The notes below the pieces were generated by a model. The model had not been told where the DNA came from and did not search any database. It saw only the letters and a program-made list of their open reading frames with translations. Shown piece by piece: positions 15,070-24,466 of a DNA stretch of 45,000 nt. Every line of letters starts with the position of its first letter. The stretch's first letter is position 1. Both the position numbers and the translations under genes were made by a program. This DNA comes from Neocallimastix lanati (nom. inval.) (taxonomy: Eukaryota > Neocallimastigomycota > Neocallimastigomycetes > Neocallimastigales > Neocallimastigaceae). The stretch is from positions 862,501-907,500 of the forward strand of contig JACVTC010000016.1 in NCBI GenBank assembly GCA_016946835.1, in the 5' to 3' direction.

Positions 15070-15168
15070 TATTTAATTAGTAATGAAATTGAAAATTGGA
15101 ATTACTATGATAATATTGAGCATATTATAAATAATGCTTCAGAATCTTTTAATAAATATTTAAAATAA
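14981..15168 (+). pseudogene. Coding-looking remnant, possibly MULE-type transposase
   Basis: Two frames separated by a T/A homopolymer read like protein. From 14981 one finds SEYQEHNFVHFLEFLEYF. After the run, and in a different frame, 15070-15168 gives 32 codons including NYYDNIEHIINNASESFNKY and a TAA. The NI-x-H-x-x-NN-x-x-E-x-F-N pattern resembles the conserved R/H-T-N-N-x-x-E-x-(W/F)-N segment near the C-terminus of Mutator-like (MULE) transposases. That assignment is from recollection of the family pattern and is tentative. The homopolymer breaks the frame, and no start or further exons were seen. Confidence 0.35.
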
Positions 15169-15430
15169 TTATAATTTATTAATAGTTAAAACTATTTTAA
15201 AAAGAGAATAAATGAATAAAAATGATAACGATTAAAGTATTTTTAATCTTTATTGGATTAGGTTAGCTTAAGAACATTAAAATATATTTTTAAAATTAAT
15301 ATATGGTTATTGTAATATTATTTTTTACAAAATATAAAAATATACAAGTATAATTAAAAATTATTTTAATATTTTTTTTTTTTTTTTTTTTTTTATACAT
15401 TCATTCATTCATTCATTTATATCAAATATT

Positions 15431-15515
15431 GAAATGCAATATTTTAATAATACTCCACTTGATAAAATGCAACTCTCTATTACATTTGGAAAGTAGATCT
15501 ATATGAAATGCAACT
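15431..15515. repeat. Cluster of GAAATGCAAC-like motifs
   Basis: The motif (G)AAATGCAAY occurs at about 15432, 15475 and 15504, usually followed by a pyrimidine-rich TCTC/TTTC. The same motif recurs at about 16303 next to a foldback. It may be a terminal or subterminal repeat of a degraded DNA transposon. Confidence 0.4.
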
Positions 15516-15639
15516 TTCTTTAATAAACCATTTATATATATAAGAGTGGCTTAAATAATATTTCATAAATAAATATGTTTTTAAAGATATACTTTAATAT
15601 TTCATAAGTAATAATAAAATTATAATAAAATAATATTTA

Positions 15640-15862
15640 AAAGTATTTTTTGTTTAAATAATAACAAAAAATAATATTTAATAATATTTAATAATAAAGA
15701 TATATTTTATATTTTTTGTTAAAATAATAATAAAACATTTAATAATAAAGATATATTTTAGTATTTTTTGTTAAAATAATAATAAAACATTTAATAATAA
15801 ATATATATTTTAGTATTTTTTGTTAAAATAATAATAAAATAATTTATGATAAAGATATAAAT
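15640..15862. repeat. ~52-bp imperfect tandem repeat, about four units
   Basis: Units contain GATATATTTTAGTATTTTTT followed by GTTAAAATAATAATAAAACA and TTTAATAATAAA. The middle copies are the most alike and the outer ones are diverged. Confidence 0.75.
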
Positions 15863-16128
15863 TATATTTATATTTTCAATTTATAATAATTTGCTCTTTT
15901 CCTCTATTTATTTCACTTTATTCAATTTTTGCTTTTTTTTTTCCATTCTTTAATAGTTAAAAATTAAAATATATTTTATTTTTTATAATTTATTATTTAT
16001 TTAATTTAATTTTCATTATAAATTTTATTTAGTGTTTATTTATAATTATTACTTTAAAAAAAAATAATAATAAAAATAAATTGAATAAATAAAGTGTTTT
16101 TGAGAAAACTTTTTTTGCTGTTTAAAAT

Positions 16129-16163
<35 letters not shown>

Positions 16164-16242
16164 TTAAATTCATATTTATTTATAGTTTTATTTATTTATT
16201 TATTTAAAATTATTTAAAAAAAAAAATCAAAAATGTGAGGCG

Positions 16243-16290
16243 TTAAATTAAGAATTCAGTTCTTATAAATAAGAACAATTCTTAATTTAA
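16243..16290. repeat. Near-perfect 22-bp foldback (hairpin)
   Basis: The left arm TTAAATTAAGAATT, a bulged CA, then GTTCTTAT (16243-16266) pairs with ATAAGAACAATTCTTAATTT plus AA (16269-16290). The loop is 2 nt. All 22 pairs match apart from the 2-nt bulge. It is followed by CACCTTCCGAAATGCAACGC. It could be a miniature inverted-repeat element or the palindromic end of a DNA transposon. No transposase gene is adjacent. Confidence 0.8.
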
Positions 16291-16650
16291 GTCACCTTCC
16301 GAAATGCAACGCTCCTGATCAAAACATAAAATAATAGATTTAATCTAACCCATATTTTTTTATTTAAATAAAATTTTTAAATAATTTCTAGAAAGTTTAA
16401 CAAAAAAAAAAAAAAAAAATAAAAAAAAAATTATATGATTATAAAAGTTCAATAACAATTAAAAGTGAAACAAAGTATATATATACATATAAATAAAAAT
16501 TATTAAAATTACTATAGATTTAATTATGAATAAATTATTAATTAAAATAAAAAAAAAGAAACATTTAATAATGATAATTAATTTATTAATTGTATAATTT
16601 TTTTTGTGTTTTTATTATATTTGATTATTCTTAAATTTTTTACTTCTAAA

Positions 16651-16986
16651 TTTTTTTTTTTTTTTTTTTTTTTTTTTGACAGGGAAGAGAATACACTTCC
16701 ATAAATTTATTAATTTTATTATAAAAAAAATACATGTAGGTGAAGAGTACATTTGAAATTAAAAAAAAAAAAAATAAAGGTTAAAAAATAAAAAATAAAA
16801 AAGCTCAAAAATACTGTGTATTTCGGCAAGTTGTACTATGCAGGAATTTTCCCTTCCTAACAAATAAAAAAGTAATAAAACGTAGAAGTAACATCTTTAA
16901 AATAGATAGTGTGGTGTCCACTAAACTTTCCCTTGATTCATCATTTATATATTGAACTACTAAGGTGAGATTCCCCCTTTGTAGAA

Positions 16987-16989
<3 letters not shown>
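16651..16989 (-). mobile_element. 5'-truncated LINE 3' end (copy 1)
   Basis: The minus-strand 3' end is marked on the plus strand by T27 at 16651-16677, followed by GACAGGGAAGAGAATACACT. About 300 bp closely match the 3' part of copy 2 (17017-17320), including the end of the ORF. Homology stops abruptly at about 16989, where the poly-T of copy 2 starts. This is a typical target-primed 5'-truncated insertion. Its coding part is disrupted by small differences such as an inserted ATAT near 16947. Confidence 0.92.
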
Positions 16990-17017
<28 letters not shown>

Positions 17018-18797
17018 GACAGGGAAGAGAATACACTTCCATAACTTTATTAATTTTTATTAAAAAATACATGTAGGTGAAAAAGTACATTTAAAATTAA
17101 AAATAAAAATAAAAAGTTAAAAAATTAAAAAATAAAAAGCTCAAAAATACTATGTATTTTGGCAAGTTGTACTATGCGGGAATTTTTCCCTTCCTATCAA
17201 ATAAAAAAGAAATAAAATTTAGAAGTAACATCCTTAAAATAGATAGTGTGGTGTCCACTAAACTCTCCCCGGATTCATCATTTATTGAGCTACTAGGGCG
17301 AGAATCACCCTTCGTAGTAATAGATGATAATCCTGTATTATTATTATGCCTTATCAGTACGACGTCGACGCTCTTGGGTAAGTTTGATATTTTGCAATAC
17401 CTATCAAATAATAGCTCAAACGAACTACTTATGATAGGTATTGCCCTTGTTAAGAATTCCGCCAAGCCCACAATTTTTGGAACAGGTGACTCAGATGAAC
17501 CTTTGAAAAGTAGTTCATTTAAATGTCTCTGTTCCCCACTATCGAAATGTAGTTCATTTAAAACTAAAGTCCCACCAAGAAGGAACAAGTATATATAATG
17601 ATTGATATAATCTTCAAAATCAGAAATAGAGTCATAGGAAGAAAGAGGATTAAACGCTCTAATCTTCCTAAGGAATAAAACATAGAGATCATCGATAAAA
17701 TTTAAAGAATTCCATCTAAAAGATGCAAGAGCATCGCATTTAAAAATCCAATGTTCAAAAGATTGATTACCTTCACCACAACAGGGGCAAGACTTTGGAC
17801 AATCTTCTGAAACTCTACCCATTCTAATAGCAATAGTAGTATTGTATTTATAACCACAGCGTAAGCGTATAATCCACGAAAATCCTAAGTTGAATTGGGG
17901 ATATTTTAAGCTAAGCATTATTATAGCTTTATTGTTTGAGAACTTGTTACTATCGTAGTTTTGACCTTTAATACCTTGAAATCTGGAAACTGATTTCCAG
18001 TAACGTTCTATAATATCGTCATATTTTACACATTTATATTTTTTGATTTTTTTATATAGTGTTCTAGATTCTTTAGTCCAGGAATAATAAGGCATTTTGG
18101 GAATAGATTTAATAAGATCCTTTATGATACAGTTTGATTTACTCCATTTAGCAAATGATTTAATCTGTAAGGCTGCGCAGATACCAGCAATAGGAGGGAT
18201 GCTTAGATCTCGAGATAAAGCATAAGTACTCATTGTTGAATTATGTCTAATATAGTCATTGTCTTCTGTATTTGTTTTACCATTTTTAGAGAAGGAACCG
18301 ATACACCAAAATAGACCAGTATTAATTAATGTTTGAATTCTAGCCGTTCTAGATTTGTTTGAACCAAGTAAAGGAGAATAATAAATTACTTTACTAATAA
18401 CAAAGGATTGAAGAACTTTTTTCTTGTATACAATAGGAATAAGTTTATTTGAAAAGAAACGTGTAAATGAAAGAAGGGATTTTCTAACTTTAAAATGCAT
18501 GTGAGATATAATGTGTTCTAGTAGGAGATCATCTGAAAAAGGAATACCAAGATAGACATAACTAGAAACTTTAGGAATATCATTCTTTCCTAAATAGAAG
18601 GTTGGATCACTATAGTTTGGAGGAGGTTGGAAGTTCATTGGTTTTATAACCATAGTTGCACACTTTTTAATACCAAAAGTCATTTCATTTAAATTAGCCC
18701 ATTTATGTACCTTTTTAAAAATAGATGATGATCCTGTATTATCATTATGCTTTATCAGTACGACGTCGAAACTCTTGGTTAAGTTTAGTATTTTACT
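16990..18797 (-). mobile_element. LINE retrotransposon (copy 2), 5' truncated, long open frame
   Basis: The poly-A tail appears as T27 on the plus strand at 16990-17016. The 3' UTR spans about 17017-17171, and the C-terminal part of the ORF2-type polyprotein runs from 18683 down to 17172. The 5' edge lies near 18797, where similarity to LINE sequence ends. The copy sits directly against copy 1, so one may have used the other's tail as its target. The absence of stops over more than 500 codons implies a recent insertion relative to the fragment at 1-560. Confidence 0.93.
17172..18683 (-). CDS. LINE polyprotein, C-terminal part (reverse transcriptase end and CCHC knuckle)
   Basis: The 503 codons listed from the first Met continue open further upstream to about 18810. 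The segment reading VHKWANLNEMTFGIKKCATM just before and at the start is the reverse-transcriptase motif that follows the catalytic YADD region in LINEs. YLGIPF at residues 44-49 is the next conserved block. The middle part is the thumb/connection region. A C-terminal zinc knuckle is present with C299, C302, H311 and C316 (CPCCGEGNQSFEHWIFKC). The catalytic YADD motif itself is absent, so this copy cannot be autonomous. An antisense frame at 17152-17598 is a shadow. There are no in-frame stops. Confidence 0.92.
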   Translation of the reverse strand: MTFGIKKCATMVIKPMNFQPPPNYSDPTFYLGKNDIPKVSSYVYLGIPFSDDLLLEHIISHMHFKVRKSLLSFTRFFSNKLIPIVYKKKVLQSFVISKVIYYSPLLGSNKSRTARIQTLINTGLFWCIGSFSKNGKTNTEDNDYIRHNSTMSTYALSRDLSIPPIAGICAALQIKSFAKWSKSNCIIKDLIKSIPKMPYYSWTKESRTLYKKIKKYKCVKYDDIIERYWKSVSRFQGIKGQNYDSNKFSNNKAIIMLSLKYPQFNLGFSWIIRLRCGYKYNTTIAIRMGRVSEDCPKSCPCCGEGNQSFEHWIFKCDALASFRWNSLNFIDDLYVLFLRKIRAFNPLSSYDSISDFEDYINHYIYLFLLGGTLVLNELHFDSGEQRHLNELLFKGSSESPVPKIVGLAEFLTRAIPIISSSFELLFDRYCKISNLPKSVDVVLIRHNNNTGLSSITTKGDSRPSSSINDESGESLVDTTLSILRMLLLNFISFLFDRKGKIPA

Positions 18798-18947
18798 TTT
18801 AAAAACTCAAATTAATTATAAAAAAATTAATTATACCAAAAGATAAAAATATTAACTTAGTAATAAAAATGAGGATTATTAAATATTCAATAAGTATGCT
18901 TTATTATTAAAATTATAATCCCGAAATAAGATAATTGAAAGATGTAA

Positions 18948-19125
18948 TTAATAAAACGTCTTCCTTTTCACGAGCCGATCGTTAAAGATCTCATCTACTA
19001 TATACTACATTTTCTGCCAAGAAGGAAATTCAGTATGTAATAAATCAAAATCCTCTTCTTTGTCATAAGGAATGTTCAATTTTTTCTTGTGAACAATCAA
19101 AGAAAAAATTAATAAAACTCCAAAA
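18948..19125 (-). pseudogene. Unidentified coding-looking remnant with in-frame TAG
   Basis: On the minus strand from about 19125 the frame reads FGVLLIFSLIVHKKKL, then IPYDKEEDFDLLHTEFPSWQ, KM, a TAG near 19008-19006, and then YIVDEIFNDRLVKRKTFY before TAA at 18948. Composition and residue choice look like protein on both sides of the TAG. I do not recognise the family. The lone stop suggests a pseudogene fragment. The stretch just upstream (19133-19230) is A and T homopolymer. Confidence 0.35.
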
Positions 19126-19132
19126 ACAAATT

Positions 19133-19187
19133 AAAAAAAAAAAAAAAAAAAATAACATATATACACTAAATCATTTAAAATGAGTTT

Positions 19188-19230
<43 letters not shown>

Positions 19231-19432
19231 TTTATTTTAGTTATAATTTAATATTATTATAAAAATATATATAAATATATAAATATTTTTATATTAATAA
19301 AAATTAGATAAAAAAAAAAAAAAAAAAAAAAAAAATTAAAAATTAAAATTTTGATTCATTATAATGCTTTTATGTATTATTATTTTGATTTTAATACTAT
19401 CAATTTGTATTATATATTATTTTATATTTAAA

Positions 19433-19463
<31 letters not shown>

Positions 19464-19980
19464 TTGATTTTTTTATATTTTTATTTTTCTATTACTTTAA
19501 TTTCATCATTATTAAATTATTATTATTATTGTTATTATTGTTATTTTTTGTTCTTTTTTTCTTTCTTTTCTTTTTCTTTTCTTTTTTTTTTTTTTTTTTT
19601 TTTTTTTTGCTTGTTTGTTTAAAATTGGTAAGGTTTGATTTTTTCTACTAATAAAACATTCTATAATTATTTAATTTCATTTTATTATTTATTTTTATGA
19701 AAAATATTATTTTTTTTACTTATTTTTTTAATAATAATAATTGTAATATTTAATAATTATATTATTATTATTATTATGTTCTTCTATTAAAAATATATGT
19801 ATATGTAAATTTTTTTTTTTTTTTTTTTTTTAAATAATAATAATAATAATATTAATAATAATATTTTATATAATAATTATTATTAATATTATTAATATTA
19901 TTAATATTATTAATATTATTATTTTATTTTCTATTTTCTATTTTCTATTTTCTATTTTTTTTTTTTTTTTTAAAATTGAA
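19133..19980. repeat. Homopolymer-dense spacer
   Basis: Dense in long T- and A-runs (about 19191-19227, 19312-19335, 19439-19465, 19581-19608, 19810-19830) and (AAT)n/(TTA)n blocks. A plus-strand frame at 19364-19651 is poly-Phe/Leu/Ile repeat translation and not a credible gene. Confidence 0.8.
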
Positions 19981-19988
19981 TAAATAAA

Positions 19989-21886
19989 TTAATGTTCAGA
20001 AAAAGCAGAATCATGACCAATATTTTGCTTCTTATTTCTTTGACGAAGTTTAGTTGATTTTTTAGAGTTTTTAGATTTTTTGGACTTCTTTGATTCAACT
20101 TTTTGCTTAGAGGCAGATTTCTTTGAAGTTTTTGAAGCTTTTGTTTTGTATGTTTCTTTGAAGAAATCAATAAATAAGAATAAGTATGAAGTAACAATCA
20201 TACATCCAAATATATGAGCAAAATCAGTACCTAATTTCATTAATTTTATTTTATTATTATCATTATTGTTTCGTTTGTATTTTTTATATTTATATTTATA
20301 TTTATATTTATTTTATTTTATTTTATTTTATTTTTTTTTTTTTTGAATTAAAAATAGATAATTTGTATATATATTAAAAAATTTAAATATTATTATTAAT
20401 AAAATTTTATTCATAATTTAATATTTTTTTTTTTTTTTATTATTATTTCTATTTTAATTATGAAAAAATATATATATATAACACTTACCGGCACATGGGA
20501 AGGCGAAGATAAAGTTTGGGAAGAATTTGTAAAGATTGTTAGCAATTACGACAAAGTAAATAATAGCAATATCAATAATAAATTGAACAATTTGCATAGT
20601 AGTTAAATATTTCTTCCACCAGACACGCTTCTTAATAATTGAAGTACGAGCGTAGTAATAATACATAACAACTTTTTTTTTTTTATTTTTAATGATATAG
20701 AAATATTATGTATAAATATTTAAATAAAATAAATAAATATAAATATTTAATTATCATTACTTAACAAATAATTGTAGAAATAATTAATATTTAATATTAA
20801 TAATGCAATATGGATATTTACCATGAATAGCTAAATTAATTGTAATAACAACCCAAGCCTATGATATTTAATTTAAAATTTAATAATTATTAGAATCAAA
20901 TGATATTAAATATAAATAATATTTTAGAATATTTAGTTTAGGTCATCTTTAAATATTATCATATATCATGATGATAAAATTTTTATGATATGACTATAAT
21001 TAAATTTATCTTTTTGATAATATAATAAATATAATGAATTTTTATAGGTATTGAAAAACTTACAACTGAGACTCTTCCAACTAATTCAACGTAACATAAA
21101 ACCATAGTAAAAGAGTGGTGATAAACGTGTAAAAATCCTATTTTATTTTATTGTTTTCATTTTTTGTTTTTAAATTTTAATATTTAAAAAATTTTAAGAC
21201 CATAAATTAAGTTTCAAATATAATATTTTGGTAATATTTGTAAAAATTATATTATTATATTAAAAATTTTTAAAAGTTATTTTAAAATTTTTGTTATTAA
21301 TAATAATTAAATATATATATATAGATATTTTTTTTTTTTTAATAAAAGTATTATATAAAATATAATGTAAAGTTTTTAAATAATTATATATATATTTTTT
21401 ATTTTATTTTATTATTTTTTTTAAGAATATATATATATATTTACCAAGCTTCTTTCTTTTTAAAACTAAGAAAAGAGTATCAATTAATTCCCACCATTTA
21501 ACTAAATAATTTAAGTAGTATAATAATTCCATTTGTTGAGTATAACTACCCACATTACACATAGCATAAAGAATACCATGCTTTCTCATAATTGGGAATA
21601 AGTTGTAAGCAAAACCAGTTAAAAGGGCAGCTGAGACAACAGTTAAAATACAGTTATGAACAAAGAAAAGCCATTTTAATTGTAATGGTTTTACATTAAA
21701 TTTTCTCATAATAGCCTGTATACCAAAAATAATGACGAAGTAAGTACAAAAACCAATAAAAACTTCTTTGTTAGTTGTGAAAGGAGAAACCTTATTTTCA
21801 AAAGTGAATTTGTCCCATGGTTGTTTGGAGAGACGTTCAACACCTTGAACAACTGTATTCTTAATAGTTTCAGCTAATACTGACAT
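19989..21886 (-). CDS. ELO family very-long-chain fatty acid elongase (five exons)
   Basis: 3-ketoacyl-CoA synthase of the ER membrane that condenses malonyl-CoA with acyl-CoA to lengthen fatty acids, e.g. for sphingolipids. Exons: 21886-21445, 21137-21064, 20858-20822, 20671-20489, 20230-19989. All introns are GT-AG with matching phases, giving 325 residues. Signature boxes are intact: K130-x-x-E133-x-x-D136-T137, the histidine box HVYHH at 151-155 (from exon 2), H184-x-x-M-Y-Y-Y-Y (spanning exons 3/4) and WWKKYLTTMQIVQF. Multiple membrane helices are evident, with a final helix CMIVTSYLFLFIDFF. The C-terminal ~50 residues are Lys/Ser-rich with repeated KKSKK, compatible with a cytosolic ER-retention type tail. 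It is clearly ELO; substrate chain length and the match to yeast Elo1, Elo2 or Elo3 cannot be decided here. Confidence 0.97.
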
Positions 21887-21889
21887 TTT

Positions 21890-24346
21890 CTTTAATATTT
21901 ATTTATTTATTTATTAATAATTATATTTTATTGTAAGGGTTATTTTATTATTAATTAATTTTGATAAAAATTTATTAATTATTATAATTATTAAAATTTT
22001 TATTATTTTCTTTTTTCTTTGAGTTGTGTTTTTAAAGTTTAAAGCTTATTTTTTTTTTAAAGTAATCTTTTCTAATTAAATACAAAAAAAAGGTAGTAAT
22101 TAAATAATAAAGTTAATATTTATAGAAAAAAAAGAAGTTATTTATAAATAATTATCGTTATTATATAATACTATAAAAAAAAAAATTAATAAATAGTTAT
22201 TTCTATATATCTATTTAAATTATATATAACTTTGATGTATAGTTTAATGTATGTAATTTATTATTTTCCAAAGTCAATTAAAATTTATTTAGTTATTAAA
22301 TAATCTTCAAATCAAAGTGTTATTTAAATTTATTTTTGTTTCTAGTTTAATATTTTCTTTTATTTACTGTTTTTTTTTTTTTTTTTTTAATTACTTATTT
22401 TAATTTATTTATTTTTATTTTTTATTATTATTATTATTATTATTATTTTTATTATTTTTATTATTTTTTAGTATTGTTAGTTTTATTTTATCTATATTCA
22501 TATAGTTTAATTTTTTTTTTTATTTTGAAAAATATAAAAAAGGAAAATTTAAAATATAAATAGTTTCCTTTTTTTTTTTATTTAATATTGTATATAATGA
22601 AGTTGTTTTAAAAAGTAGAAAAATAAAATAACTTTTAAATTTTATAAAAAAAAAAAAAAAGAAAAGAAAATCAGAACTATCCATAAAAAATATTTATTTT
22701 TATATAATATAATCTTATTATTTCATTTTATAGAAGGTAATACAAAAAATATTTTTGATTAATTTTTATATTATTATTATTATTAAAATATATATATTTA
22801 TTTATTTTATTTAGATAATAATAAAGTTAATTATTTATTTAATAATTATTTATTTATTTATTAATTTTTTATATACATAATATTATTTAAATTATATTAA
22901 ATTTATATTTTTATATTTATTATTATTATATGATATAGATATATAAGCAATTAAAAAATAAAATATAATCAAATAATAAAAATTGTTAAAATAATTAAGT
23001 GAATAAGTAACTTACTAAATATATATATAGAAATTAATTATAATCTATTAATCAATAATCCTTTTTTTTTTTTTTTTTTTTTTTTTTCGTCTGCTTATTG
23101 TCAAAGACTTTTTTTTTTATTGTCCCATTGTTTTAATATACTATATATGAAAGCCACAATATTATTATAGTTTATATAAAAGTATGAATATAATGCTATA
23201 GAGATGCTATTATAATCATTAATTATATATAAAAAGAAACATACTTAATTATAAGTGTAGTAAATAATAAATAAATAATAAATAATAAATAATAAATAAT
23301 AAATAATAAATAATAAATAATAAATAATAAATAATAAATAAAAAATAAAAAATAATAAATAATAAATAATAAATAATAAATAATTAAATAATTAAATAAT
23401 AAATAATAAATAATAAATAATAAATAATAAATAATAAATAATAAATAATAGAATAATAAATAAATAATAAATAATAATAAATAATAAATAATAAATAATA
23501 AATAATAAATAATAAATAATAAATAATAATTAATAAATAATTGAATAATAGATAATAAATAATAAATAAATAAATAATAAATAAATAATAAATAAATAAA
23601 TAATATAAATAATGTTAATAATAAATAATAAACAATCCTATATATTTAGATTGAATTAAAAGTAAATTTTACTATATATTGAACATATATTTATTTCATT
23701 ATATTAAAATAATTAATGTATATATTTATTATAATTATATTGAGAATAAAAAATTGAAAAACTGAGAAAGAATTTCAATAATATATATAAAAATATATTG
23801 TCTATTGAATAATTATGATATATAAATAAATAAATAAATATATAAAATATAAACAAATATATAATATCCCGTTGAAGTAAATCATATTTTTGTTTCATTT
23901 TATTATATTTATATTTAATGTAAAATAATAATATTATATATTTTCTGAATATTTATTATTTATAAAGTAAATATATATATATATAAATTATGTGCTACTT
24001 TTCTTTTAATACAATTTTTAAAAGGCCTTTCATTTTTTTTCTTAAAAAAAAAAAAAAAAAAAAATAGAAAAAAAGAATAATTTATATTACCTAACGATCT
24101 CTCTATTGTACATAAAACATTTCAACATATTGACTTTTTCTTTTCTTTTCTTTTCATAAATTAAAGATAAAATAATGTTTAAATTAGTAAACTGAAGTAA
24201 ATTTTAATTATTAAATTACTTATAAATAAAGATTTAAATGGATGGATAAAATTTTTATGAATTTTTATTACTTGTATGTCTGTTTGTATGATGCTATAAT
24301 CTTTACATTCTTTTATTATTTATACATATTTGAAGAAAATAATAAT

Positions 24347-24401
<55 letters not shown>

Positions 24402-24466
24402 AAAAGGTGTTAAAAGATAAAAAAAAAAAAAGACAAAAAAGGATAGAAAAAAAATATTTAAAATTA
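21890..24466. other. Intergenic spacer downstream of the methyltransferase-like gene and upstream of ELO
   Basis: No gene was seen. It contains A/T microsatellites, a T-run near 23061-23087, the AAATAAT satellite (separate entry) and a long T-run near 24351-24397. The frame at 24242-24481 crosses that T-run and is not credible. Confidence 0.6.
23258..23615. repeat. AAATAAT 7-bp satellite, locus A
   Basis: About 350 bp of head-to-tail AAATAAT units with a few AAATA and AAATT variants. The same unit recurs near 38930-39275 and 42916-43275. Confidence 0.93.

Noticed and set aside
17152-17598. 148-codon plus-strand frame
   Set aside because: Antisense shadow of the LINE polyprotein, which has recognised motifs.
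19364-19651. 95-codon plus-strand frame
   Set aside because: Almost entirely poly-Phe/Leu/Ile from T-runs.
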